A DNA stretch of 64,000 nucleotides, taken from NCBI GenBank assembly GCA_021234155.1, contig JAJEKV010000039.1, positions 8,383,077 to 8,447,076 of the forward strand, in the 5' to 3' direction. The stretch's first letter is position 1. Every line of letters starts with the position of its first letter. The stretch comes from Isoetes taiwanensis. Lineage: Eukaryota > Streptophyta > Lycopodiopsida > Isoetales > Isoetaceae. The notes beneath the pieces were generated by a model. That model saw only the letters and a program-made list of their open reading frames with translations. It was not told the origin of the DNA and did no database searches. Position numbers and translations under genes: made by a program. This document shows, one piece after another, positions 35,022-46,004 of the stretch.

Positions 35022-36186
35022 AACCCCCTGTTATTATGCTACATATTCAAATGGAAGCATGTGCCAGTGAAAGACGCAACTTGGGTACTGAAACAAGATT
35101 TAGAAAGACAATACCCAGAATTTATGAACCAATTCGACGGCCAAGTCATCTCCAAAATGGCCAACATCGAATGCATAGGTCTGCCATTGATTAAAATCTA
35201 TAATAGATTAAATAAGTTAGTGAATACTTTGTAGTTAGCTATGATAATTACAAAGTATAGATTATCGTGTTTTAGATAAGTCTAGAAGAGAGTGTTGGCG
35301 ATGATGAGATCATCCATAAGACGTTCTCTATGCCATTACGCACTGCAAGTGTACATGACCATAGTGGGGGTCATGTAAAATAAAAGTGATCATGGGCAAT
35401 GAAGGATTCAATTTTCCTAAGCTTAAACCATGAAACCATGAAGCACAGTGGGGTGCATGATCAACGGGGGGAGGTCATGCACAAGGTAGCTACTATCATG
35501 GGCAATGATAGGATCATCTTAAATGATTCTTAGCTTAAACCGTATGGCCATGATCGTATGCAGTTAGAAAAAAAAAGTATAGTGAGTAATTAGGGGGGTG
35601 GTCCCCTTAAAACCACAATTTATAATTTAAACTAACGTAATGTGCTACTCATTGCAGGGAAGTGAACTCAAGCAAATACGAGGGAGCGCATTACGAAAAG
35701 TTAGGAGTTAAGAATTTTGTAGCTAGCTATAAACTCCTAAACTTAAATTATGAATTGATGTGTCCAATTCATAATGTGTTTATAAATAAACTTTATAATA
35801 CTTTTGTATAAGCTTGCAAGGATATTCTTATTTGGCGGGACTTCTTGGGTGTGGTAGATGGTGATGGTCAGTTTGTACAGCAGTAGAGTTGCAGTTGTTG
35901 TGGAGTGTCGAGGTATCACTGTCTCTTTGGGGCAGTTCTCCTTCCTCCTCACTTGCTTTGTAACATTACCATTCTTTTAATATATTGTTGACACAGTTCT
36001 TCAAAAAAAAAAAAACAAATATATCTCGGAAGTTATCGTTTTAATAGATGCTAATCCAATCTAATAATAATCGAGTATATAAGATTATGCAGGTTCGAAA
36101 AACCTTACTCCAATGCTGCGGACAGCATTATTTTAAGGGGGGGAGAATGTGACGTTCCCCTAAAATATACCGTATGTATACGTATG

Positions 36187-36334
36187 TTTTGGGCTACGTC
36201 ACCATACAATCCATCGTATTTAGATTGGTATGTTAATGTTTGGGCTACGTCACCATACAATCCATCGTATTTAGATTGGTATGTCAATGTTTGGGCTACG
36301 TCACCATACAATCCATCGTATTTAGATTGGTGTG
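36187..36334. repeat. 51-bp minisatellite, three copies (unit 2)
   Basis: Same three monomers as in unit 1 with the same neighbour order. The ACGTCA word in each copy is a generic bZIP-type core; no function is shown. Confidence 0.88.
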
Positions 36335-39300
36335 CATTAGGGCGGATTTGGGGTCTGAAAATGGCCTCCTATCAGCCATTCCACGTCATATTTCCGCTCC
36401 TTTTTTCCCATGCCACCTAGGATACCAAAATCTCATCATTACAGATTTACTTGGAATATTCTCAGGAATAAAGGGGATTAGCATTCATGGCGCCATATGT
36501 ATTTAATTACATTTGGTTGTCGAGGACAGTGATGCAACATGTGGCGCTTCTAAAAAGCCACTTGCATTATAGCATACCACGCAACTCATGGCGGTGCCTC
36601 TTGGTTTGTCGATACCAAAGCGTCGTGTCACCCGATTCTTGCGCTTATTTTCATTTAGAGGCCATGGCCATACAAGCTTCCCGCCTTCCACATTTCAAAA
36701 TTTGAATGTGTAGGTTGAAGCTTTGTATCAGACTTTCATTTCGAGGCGCTGCGGCTGCGCCTTATGGGTGGTTCACATGGAGAAGTTTAGGCCCTCTCCG
36801 AAGTTCGGCGGAGTTAGCATCGATTAAAAATTCAGCCACGCATCGGCTTCACGCAAGTTGGATCTTGCAAGGGCTGATTTTCCAAAACGGGCTGAATTTT
36901 TTTTTGCCTCACCCCAAGTTCAAAGGGCGGGTTTTAAGCCGGTAGCCCAGCAGTTCATCCATGTGAACCCAAAGATGCTTAGGGATCTTTACTTCATCCC
37001 AATACTGGGCTTTCCCCCTACAATTCAAAATTTGAATTTGCTTAATGTATAAAAGCATGGATTGTAGGAGAATGGACTTTTCGATTTCCATATGCACGTT
37101 GCAAATTTCAAAAACGAGGTTAGTACGGACGCTCGCCTCACACGGTTTAATTGTCTTTGGGGCATACAAATTGTACACCTTCATTTTACCGCATGCGATC
37201 CACGCAAGATGGAAGCTCCAAATGATGTGTGGATAAGGATCCAACCCGACTCACGAATATGCTCCGGTCTTCAATCGTAAAAAAAAAGAGGTCTAAAAAT
37301 AAGAACTTAGACCTCGACGTGTTGTGTCTTGCAGGCTCAAAAAGTGTTGACATCTGGGCGGATGGCAGTTTATATCCATTGGATCCGTTGAGTGGCAAGA
37401 AACCGTCATTTCAGGACGTTTCAAGTTTAGTCCGATTTTGTGGTGACGGTAACTGGCCTCCTAGGATATTGTGAGAGATTGAGAGAGGATGAAGGCATTG
37501 GAATCGAATACGTTCCTTGAGATGAGCCGCTTCCGATAAGGAAGGGGAAATGTCCGTGAAGATGCTAATAAATGACATTATAGTTTATACATTCTTGAAG
37601 TACAAAGGTTATGGTGTTTGTGTTTAGATACCGCTAATACAAGAAGGCTTTGACTACCTTTAACAATAGATTCCTTTAAAACTCTATTGCTATTTAAATT
37701 ATAGTAAAATGAGTCTTGAAACTCTTTAAGTAGTAGAAGAACTCTTTGACTAGTTATCCATTTGATGACCATTTTTAAGAAAATATGATATGTGACATTC
37801 TTATATGCAAACATTCATAAAATTTATGAACATTGAAGGTCAAAGCCATCCTTGTTTAAAGAGGATCATATGATGCTGAAATCTTCATCTTGTAAGTAAT
37901 TGCATATAAGAAATTTGCTCGGTGTGATCCTTTGCGTAAAAAGTAAATAGAAACACAAATATTCAACTTACAACTTAGCGTAAAACAAATAGTATTTTAA
38001 TAAACCAACACTTTATATACTAACACTTTACACTTTAAATAAGATATTTCTTTTCTTTCCTTTTACTTGAAAGCTATTTTTTTTTTTCAAGATGGATCAC
38101 ACCAAGCTTTAATAATACATATGCAAAAAAAAGGGACACACTAAATTCGCATGGTGTGATCCACTTTCTTATTTGTTGTCAAATTAAAATTAAACACAAG
38201 TACTCATTCCTATTTGTATCTAAAATGCTTTACCACTCTTAAGTACATAAGTCATTATCCCTTTTCAAAAGAGCATATTATTTTTCAAGAAGGATCACAC
38301 CAAGCTTAATAGTACATATGCAACAAAAATGGAACACACTAAATTGCAAGATCGTGGTGATCCACTTTCTTATTTGTTGTCAAATTAAAATTAAACACAA
38401 GTACCCCTTCTCATTTAATGCTTTACCACCCCAAGTGCATAAAGTTATTAGTCCTTTTCAAAAGAGCATATCTTTTTTTTTTTTAAGAAGGATCACATCA
38501 AGCATCCTATTTGCATCTAAAATACTTTACCAACTCTAGTAGTACATAAAGTTATTAGCCCTTTTCAAAAAGCAAACACTTTATCAATAAATGAGCACGC
38601 CACATATCCACACTTAACTTCAAATAAGACACATATATATTTCTTTTTATTAAAAGATAATCAAAGTAATTTTACTATAGGAAGTCATGTTTTTCCAAAA
38701 AGATCACACCAAGCTTAATTTTGTATAAGCTAAAAGGTTGGAATATACTAAATTCGCATGGTGTGATCCACTTTTCTTGTTTGTTGTCAATAGATAATAA
38801 CACCAAGTCCCTCATCAATAGTCTCCCATTTGCATATAAAATATGTATCATTCCAAGTTATATTATGTTTTATGAACTAAACTTTTTCAAAGAGGGTCCC
38901 AAAGCAAAATACAAACACATAATCAATAAGCCAACACTTTACCAACAACCAAAGCTTTATTAAATAAGATTTTTATGTTATTTTATCAAACCTAACAATG
39001 TTTCCATATGTGACACTTTGAGTTAATCGATCCAAAGGCTCATGAAAGCGACATTTTATACAATATGTCTTTGGAGCTTTTGTATCGTGGCATTAGTAAA
39101 CACCTCTAATGGAGCAAATATTTTGTAACTCATTTTTTCAACAACCCGGATGCACGCCTTATCAAACATTTCTTCATTGCAAGGACACCATTCTCATAAG
39201 GCTTGCACAATTCGCTTAAACGAGGTCATGGGACGACTTTCAAGCTCGGCTCCCACAATTTTACAACGTAAAACTAGATGCCCATTGCCCTGAATGTATA

Positions 39301-40419
39301 TCTTGGAAAAGCATGTCTCTTATGTCCATATGTTAGACAACAACGATGCCAAGAATGCTTTTCCCTAGTCCCAAATCCCCGACATTTGATAAATATAGCC
39401 CAAAGAAAAATATTTGATTTGATTGAGTGAATATAAATCAAGAAGAGGGAAAAAAAAGAAGCAAGGATCACATGACGAAATCTCACTACACATTTACAAA
39501 GTGCATATGCATTTTCGCATGGTGTGATCCATGTATTATTGAGGGTGCAAATTTGCAAATATCCTCCTCTTCAAACCCCCCCCCCCCTCCCTTCCCTTTT
39601 TTTTTTTTGCAATCCATAGCATTTATTTTGAACCCTATAGTTCTACCTATTCATTGCATTATGAATGAATGTCGCTCGTGCGGTGTAACTCCATAGTCAT
39701 CCTTCGTTAAGGATAGCATTCTCACCCACAAGCCTATGGATAGATATCCTTCCAGATCATGCCTTTATTGTTTTGTAAGTGATGAACTGCAGAAGCAATG
39801 TAGGAGTACTAGGAGCAATGATGGATGCAATTAGAGATACAGATCGGTCGTTGAATTGTAAGAATGAATGGCAGGGAGCAATACGATGAATGGGAAGAGC
39901 TGAAAAGTAGGAAAACTTCGTAATGAAAATTTGGGTAGTAAAAACATGGCATGTAACGACGCTTGCTTGTCCGCGACATCGCCTCGCCGTTGTTGCTTAA
40001 CTCTATGCTCGCCAAAAAAAACACGACGGACACTATTGGAGACTTGGATTCCAAATGAAGAGGCGGAGAGGATGCACGTGGCGGCTTAATGTGAACAATG
40101 GAAATCTTGGTGCCAAAATTTGAAAAGGTGATTGGTGCATGTGGGCATGTGCACAGTAGGCGGGAAAAGTAGCCATTATTTTGGTCCGCGATACGATTTT
40201 CGAAAAATGCGGGCCATTAATGTGGTTGCAATGAATGCACAAACATGTCCTATGAAATTTCGCCATGTGGATGCCAAGTAAGCCTGCTCCTCTTTCTACT
40301 TGCCAACTAATACTGACTTTGGAAAAAAATGCGCAAACATCATTGGTCGCGAGAAACATGACGTGGAATTCTGGCATCCAAGATAAGGGCCATTTTGAGA
40401 CCCCAAATCCGCCCTAATG
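36335..40419. mobile_element. Candidate TIR element, about 4.1 kb
   Basis: The left end CATTAGGGCGGATTTGGGGT (36335) is matched in inverted orientation at the right end, ending CCGCCCTAATG (40419). Similarity extends about 70 bp inward, including CCACGTCAT. The interior is the hairpin cluster. No transposase was recognised and no clear target-site duplication was found, so it would be non-autonomous. The same left end occurs in unit 1 at 30109, but the right end occurs only here. Confidence 0.55.
37441..40048. repeat. Tandem array unit 3, partial (2.6 kb)
   Basis: Matches the first 2.6 kb of units 1 and 2, then breaks at ...TTGGAGACTTGGA. Units 1 and 2 continue with GTTTGAGTGG; this one continues into unrelated DNA ending in an inverted copy of the 30109/36335 end. 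It is therefore the only copy that keeps a right-hand TIR. Confidence 0.9.
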
Positions 40420-41750
40420 TCAATTAGATAGATGCAAGTCACATTATAATGTAACTTGATCAACCTTAGGAAAGGTTAATTCCACGTGGCACTACCTGAT
40501 TGGAGTAGTTAGCCACGTGTTCGCATCCCATTGGACAAGGTGTCAACCCTAACCCTAACTTTGCCTATAAATACCTAACCCTAACCCAGAAGACACTTTT
40601 GCTCCTCCCACTCTTGAGGCTATTGTCACACCCGAAGTTCAGAATCAAGATCCGAAAGTCGCGCAAAGATAGCACGGTCTAGCGGCCCAAGCAGCGTGGA
40701 CGTGTTAGATTCAGTTGCAGTAATCTCGAACCCTGAAGAATCGATGGAGACCCCAGGATCAGGAGGCAATGCGTCAGGAGCAGGTATTTTGAAGCAGTTT
40801 CAACTATAGAGACGAAGTAGAGTCATGTATTCTAGTAAAGCCTTCCTAGAATCACTATTTCACCTCATGAACCGAATCAATGAACCCTAACTCCCTAATT
40901 AGATTCATGTGATTAGGTTAGATCTTATTCTTATTGTTCATATGTTATGGATATGATATGGTTGATCTCTTGTTATGCTCCTCATGTATTGAGAAGGGGG
41001 GTAGAGACCTAGCAGCCTTATGTATGATGCTTCTAGATAGACCCATAATACCTATTACATGCGGCCTGTGCATAGAGCCCACCCGGACTAAGGGAGTTAT
41101 GGATTGACTGAGCACCAGATAACGGGATCAGTGACGAGATGGAGGAATAGTCCCTGCTGAGCGCGGCTACTGGGGACTTGGGGCGCACTAGGCCTATGGT
41201 CGGTCACTTCGTGTGGGCCGGGCATGGGTTCGTCACCCCCTGGATCAACGGTGTCGCCCTGATCCTGAAGAGCTGCAGGTGTCGGCCTGGTTCTTGCTTT
41301 GGGGGGGTTAAAGACGTGAACGGACGTGTGTCGCCACGATCCTCTAGTCGCCCATCGAATCACTGATTTCCGGGAAGGGGAGATGTAACCCGACCTTGCC
41401 TCATCGGACCAGGGAGATGAAACCTGGAGTAGTCTCTTTGGGGTGATCCCAAGAGATTGCGTATCCGGCGGCTACAGTCACGCTACAGCTCGATCTGCAC
41501 ATGAGGGGCGGATGGAGTGGTCAACCCTTAGCCATTGTCTTATAGCCAGCCCCGCCATTGTTTATACTTCCGTCTGTATCTATCTTGAGACCCTAGCCGT
41601 CAGTATATTTTCTCCACGAGTCAGAGCTTGGGTAGAAGCTTTACTGTTTTATGGTATATTGATCCTTCTGACGACTCTATGGATGGATGGATTGAGCTAC
41701 CCTTCGAGGTAGCTTATTGTTATTATTGTTAGTTGCTAGTACTGACATTT
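40420..41750 (+). other. Promoter-like / LTR-like non-coding region
   Basis: A telo-box-like AACCCTAACCCTAACT near 40543 and TATAAATACC near 40566 form a plausible plant core promoter. A short ATG ORF follows at 40744 (METPGSGGNASGA) and runs into a GT. From 40.98 to 41.75 kb the sequence is more GC-rich, with words typical of plant Ty3 LTR/leader regions (CTAAGGGAGTTATGG), but no second LTR, primer site or gag was found. The class is uncertain. Confidence 0.35.
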
Positions 41751-42081
41751 AGTTATAGCATGCTGCTACGAAGAGGATGCTACCATTGTCATGCTGCACG
41801 CGCACCCACAAGTAGCGATTGTACCTGTCTGTTTTGTGTAGTGAGACTGATTGCCCCAAGGTTGCATGATAGTAGCAGGCAACCCCCCATGCCCTCGCTT
41901 GCCTGTGCACTCGTTGAACACCGAAAAATACAGATAGCCTGGGAGGTTCGGCAGTCTGTGCCCTCCATGTTCCCATGTTTCCATGAGGAAAATGAGATCC
42001 ATATCTGGTGCAATAGAGTTGAGACTCTCCCCTTTCTGCCAAGGGAAGCCCCGACAGTTCCAAGATACCATACGGAGGCAC
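41749..42081 (-). pseudogene. LINE ORF2 endonuclease, N-terminal part
   Basis: On the minus strand, alternating between two frames, the sequence reads as an AP-type endonuclease start: MVSWNCRGFPWQKGESLNSI, then DLIFLMETWEHGGHRLPN, LPGYLYFSVFNECTGKRGHG and ATLGQSVSLHKTDRYNRY. SWNCRG and the Glu of METWE are conserved active-site positions of LINE endonucleases. It is cut off after about 110 codons; no reverse transcriptase follows. Confidence 0.82.
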
Positions 42082-42420
42082 CGTTCCTATTTGTTGGCAT
42101 TTGATGTAGACGCACGATGATCTGTTCCGGTTGCAGGGGGAGCAGTGTGCGGCGCCTGAGCAGCAGTTGCAGGAGCAGTTGGAGCAGCGGGAGAAGGAGG
42201 CGCAGTAGGGGTACTGGTGGCAGTAGTAGGAGTGGCAGCCGGTGGGGTAGCTCCTGTAGCGGTAGCAATGGGGCCTCTAGATGCTGTAGCAGCTTGACGC
42301 ATTGCATTGGTGACCTCAGTAGGTGCCGACCTGAAATGCGAAGCTTGCCTCGGCCCAACCTGCAGCGCCCCCTCGACGGCGGACGTCCCTGACTTGAGCT
42401 AGCTATTGCCGGCGAGACTT

Positions 42421-43297
42421 CTATTGCATCGGGGTAAGATCCTGGTCGACATACAGGGTAGTCCCCTTCAATTGCCTACTCTGACGCAAAATTGCCTCAC
42501 GCACTCGCATGTGTACAACCGTGAAGGTGACAACACGTGGGCAATCTGTGCGTTGAGCCGCAAGGCGGCTTGCTCGGACAATGTGGACTGTGGTCTGAAA
42601 TGCCATGTAAGATGGGATTTGATCCTAGATGCGATTGGTGAGATCCTCTCCTACTTCCTCTGAGAGTCCACATACCACTACATTATGACGTCGTCGGCCC
42701 TGTTCTTGCTGCTCACTGAGTCGCGGGGCAACATTGGCTGTCCCAAGAGATGATGCCTGTTGTCCAGAGTGTGTGGGCTGTTCACAGCAAGGGCGGTGTA
42801 GTTTTCGAGATAGAGCAGGTGTTGTCTGTTTGCCTGGTAGGCGACTTGTGGGCTGTTGGGCATGTGGGCTTGTCTGGCCCCGTGTTGCAGCCTCTGCTAT
42901 CTGGAGTCGGGAGCCTAGCTCCTGTTGAAATTTCTGTTGCTTGGCCAACTCATTCCTGCACTGCTGCAATTGTTCATGGACCTCGGCATGGAGGCCCCTG
43001 CCTTGCTGGGCAACAGTTGCTCGGAGCTCCTGTATCTCCTGAATCTTGTGTCTCAGCCCTACTCTGTAGGGTTCTTAGCTCTGCCTGGCTGGCTTCGAAG
43101 GCGGCTCAGATGTTTCGTATTATGGTGGCAGACCCCTCAGCTTCTGACTTGAGGCGAGAGATGGTTGCCACTAGTATCCTGCTCAGCACACTGCCTGTCC
43201 CATGCCATGGTCTCTATGGTAGTGAGGAGGGAGTCCACGAGAGCTCGCAAGTCAGCAAGACCCTACTTCTTCTGTTGCCTCTCAAAGTGTGCCAAGC
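42421..43297 (-). pseudogene. L1-type ORF1 protein (coiled coil, RRM-like, C-terminal domain)
   Basis: One minus-strand frame runs from 42969 to 42421 with a single TAG near 42625. Upstream sequence to 43297 also reads as coiled-coil-like (RLKSEAEGSATIIRNI, FEASQAELRTLQSRAET). The order is a Gln/Glu-rich helix (MQQCRNELAKQQKFQQELG), RRRHNVVVCGLSEEVGEDL as in an L1 RRM, then VHIVRASRLAAQ, VVTFTVVHMRVREAILRQ and LKGTTLYVDQDLTP as in the Transposase_22 C-terminal domain. ORF1 proteins of this type bind RNA and chaperone retrotransposition. An Ala/Pro/Thr-rich linker (42302-42087) connects to the endonuclease. Confidence 0.7.
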
Positions 43298-43300
43298 GAA

Positions 43301-44045
43301 AATGATATGGAAACAAGACAACATGAACTAATGAACCTACAGAATACGGAACACCAACAACATTTTGGAAAGTGCAACTTTATAGACTAAAGCAGAACCA
43401 TCTTTTTATAGCGCATCAATTTGCAAGATCATTGGAGCTATCGTGGTCTATTTTCAAGGTTGCTTTGGCATCATATCTTGTTCAATGTATGTATTCGCAA
43501 ACATTAATAAATTCTTCTTTTAATGATTTACAGATACGCACAGCTGTTGATAGCCATCTTATAGCACAATTTTCCACAGAATATATCCAAGTCCCAATTA
43601 AAGATAAGTTGACAAAGGTCTTTTAGACGTAAGCGGTTTATATATTTCATTGCAGAGGGACAATTGCTGGTGGATCTTGAATATGTCCCTCATAAATTCA
43701 ACAATTTTGCAAGAATATTAAAGAGGAATCTCAACATAGACCCGTAGAAAAAAATGATTAGAAAATAGACAAATATTAAAATGACCTGTTGTCCCGCACG
43801 TAAACCATTCAAGCTCCATTGTTGGACCAAGCTACTGTTGCATAGATCCAAAATCTGAATCCTAAAATCTTGAAAGCCACAAGCGATAAGAAAAAATTAA
43901 TGAGGCATGAATTTCAAAGCCAGAAATAACCAAATATGAGAAATCTCGAACTGTTGCATACCCTAGCATTGTACAGCATTTGCAGACTATTTCAATTTGA
44001 AACGAATGATATAAAGAGAAAACCATCTAACTTCACACTTACCTA
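43301..44045. repeat. 745-bp segment, inverted copy at 62537-63281
   Basis: The whole 745 bases reappear in reverse complement at 62537-63281 with only scattered substitutions. The segment contains exon-like and intron-like parts of the minus-strand gene described next. Its boundary at 44045 coincides within a few bases with that gene's second splice donor. Confidence 0.9.
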
Positions 44046-44256
44046 TTGATAAGACCCTTCGAAATTGTATGTTTATCTCTCTCTGATCGTTAGGATCCTC
44101 GAAATATATGCCCAAAACCATTTCGGCTAGACTTTCCAGCGGCTAAGAAAACCCAACTCATCACAAAAACATAGATAAGTAAATACAATAAGGAAATCAA
44201 TCTATAGTTTAGCATACCTTCTTTTCCATGGCAGCAGACTGAGCAGGATATGCCAT
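43770..44256 (-). CDS. Unrecognised gene, 5' exons
   Basis: Minus-strand splice signals join an ATG exon (44256-44218, MAYPAQSAAMEKK) to a second exon (44142-44043, PLESLAEMVLGIYFEDPNDQ, then REINIQFRRVLSI), with consensus GTATGC...CTTAG borders. Further open, exon-like pieces are GYATVRDFS near 43960 and IQILDLCNSSLVQQW near 43820. The composition looks like real protein, but I recognise no family, and the gene is not complete here. Upstream exon-like sequence (minus strand near 44500-44560) may be untranslated leader. Confidence 0.4.
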
Positions 44257-44569
44257 CTGAGACTGAAAGGAGCCTGCACATTATGTGCACTATGATCCAA
44301 GTTGGCAACTTGGCTTTCAAGAATGGCCTGCCTAAAACTTTAGCATTAAAATTTAATCAAATGAAAAGCTGGGCATCCAGTTATGAAAGTTACAGTATGA
44401 GCACATCATATATTATCCCTCCTGGAAGCCATAGCAGTAATAACTTGATATTTATGCACAAGAAAGAAAATAAATTTAACTTACTGATGCGTCTGTACTT
44501 TGTAGAACTCTGAGCATAAGAGCTTGCAAGAAAACCCTGCAAAGAAAAACGAAAGAAAAACTTGTTGGG

Positions 44570-45105
44570 CACTCCTTACGTTAAAAAAAAATGTGTTCGG
44601 CAGTCAAATACTGCGCCGAAAGCCAACAGACCTTTGTCCGTGGTATTGAACAGAGTATTCTGAAAAACTTCAAGCTTTGAAGGAAAAAACGTGTTTAGAA
44701 CTTATGGATCTCTGCATATTTGGAGGCAGATAAAGAATGCGGTAAGTAAGCTTAAAGAAACCTCTGGGCTCTGGAAAAAGCTTCGACAAAAAAACTCGAT
44801 AGAAAGAATCAAGATTAAAAACCTGATATGCCGATGATTCGGTGCCAAGAAAACCAGAAGGAAAATTTTGCCTAGAAATAACGGAGGGCCCATCTATGGC
44901 GCAAAGATGGAATAGTTACATTTCGAATTTTTTTCTGAAAGATAAGACAGGTGTCTTATTTTACAGCGGGGAAAACCCCCGGAATAAAATAAGACTCTAT
45001 TTGGTATCCAAACTTATTCCGAACCTAAATAAGACACGTCTTATTATTTTTGTAGTGAAAAAATAAGACACGGTCTTATTATTTTTGTACTAGGTAATTT
45101 CCATT
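44570..45105. repeat. AT-rich region with TAAGACA palindromes
   Basis: Between about 44940 and 45095, AATAAGACACGTCTTATT and related words (ATAAGACAGGTGTCTTAT, AATAAGACACGGTCTTATT) form repeated inverted copies, as in a small MITE. No gene was recognised in the rest. Confidence 0.4.
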
Positions 45106-45112
45106 GGGAGGA

Positions 45113-45246
45113 TCATTATGCCTTGTAAAAAGGCTCTAAGCGCGCCGCTTGTTTTCGGCGAGCACGAGGCGGCGGGCACGAACGGCGGGAGCGCGAAGTC
45201 CGCCGAAATCGGGCGGCGCCGCTAGAGCCTTTACAGGCATAATGTC
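45113..45246. repeat. Small GC-rich TIR element (MITE-like)
   Basis: Arms of roughly 45 bases are complementary with a few indels: the left begins CATTATGCC and contains AAGGCTCTAAGCGCGCC; the right contains GGCGCCGCTAGAGCC and ends GGCATAATG. Total length is about 134 bp with no coding capacity. The structure fits a miniature inverted-repeat element. Confidence 0.6.
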
Positions 45247-45267
45247 CGACCAGTGGAAATTACCGGA

Positions 45268-45979
45268 CGTAATGACCGGTTGTTGCAAATTTCCAACGAA
45301 CAGGAGCCCTGTTTTGCTGCTGCATTCTCGCTTTCGGATCGATGCTTGCTGCAAATGCCCGATCAATGCTTTCGGGCTTCAACTAATGCTTTCTGTTTCT
45401 TGTTTTTTGAGCAAATTCTTAGCAGATTATGCCCACATTAAGCGCAACATCCAGTCTTTGGTACTCCAGAGCCTCCTTGAAAAAGCAGTCCTCCTTGAAA
45501 GTAGCTGTTGCGCGAAGAATTCAATCCTCTGTTGCAATCCTGCCGTGCAATCTAACCTCCGTTGCCCGAAAATATTCACGGTTTGAGGTGCAAGCAAAGC
45601 CGCCGCAAGACCTTTTCTGCATGTTGGTATAGACACCAAAAACATCCGGGAAGCAGTCTCCCCAGGATCATCTCCTCCTTAACAGGCGTTATTGTAGGCA
45701 GTACACCTTAAACCATTTTGATGGTTTGATGGATTTGCTTTGTTGATGTCAACTCGACTTTGTTGGTGAATTGAAGCGTGCAGATCTCTGCAGACGATGG
45801 GATATGGCAGTTCCGGCAGAGCAGAGCAGAGCTGGAGGAGAGGCAGAGATGGGATATGGCAGTTCCGGCAGAGCAGAGCAGAGCTGGAGGAGCGGCGCCG
45901 CTCCTTAAACTACGGAGAAAAATCCGCCTTATAATTTTGGCTGAAAAATAGCGTAATTTGCAACAACCGGTCATTACGT
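45268..45979. mobile_element. Small element with 25-bp perfect TIRs
   Basis: ACGTAATGACCGGTTGTTGC plus five further bases near 45268 recur as an exact reverse complement ending near 45979. The roughly 710-bp interior has no transposase. A direct duplication of about 60 bp (GATGGGATATGGCAGTTCCG and following) lies at about 45795 and 45848. No target duplication is evident. Confidence 0.55.
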
Positions 45980-46004
45980 AGTGAAAAAGTGATTTACTTT
46001 GAAA

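Larger units (their letters stand above)
31213..37440. repeat. Tandem array unit 2 (about 6.23 kb)
   Basis: Second full copy, offset about 6229 bases from unit 1. Differences are sparse and mostly small indels or short substitutions at CG-containing words and homopolymers. The same LINE insertion, hairpins and minisatellite are present, so the array arose after those insertions. Confidence 0.92.

Noticed and set aside
36335-40419. Exact target-site duplication for the TIR element
   Set aside because: Flanks (TTGGTGTG and TCAATTAG) do not match, so no duplication can be claimed.
40540-40595. Interstitial telomere repeats
   Set aside because: Only a few CCCTAAC units that do not match the plant CCCTAAA repeat in tandem; a telo-box-like promoter motif is more likely.
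45149-45632. Plus-strand ORFs across the GC-rich hairpin
   Set aside because: They span a small TIR element and its neighbour and change character at the element border; no homology was recognised.
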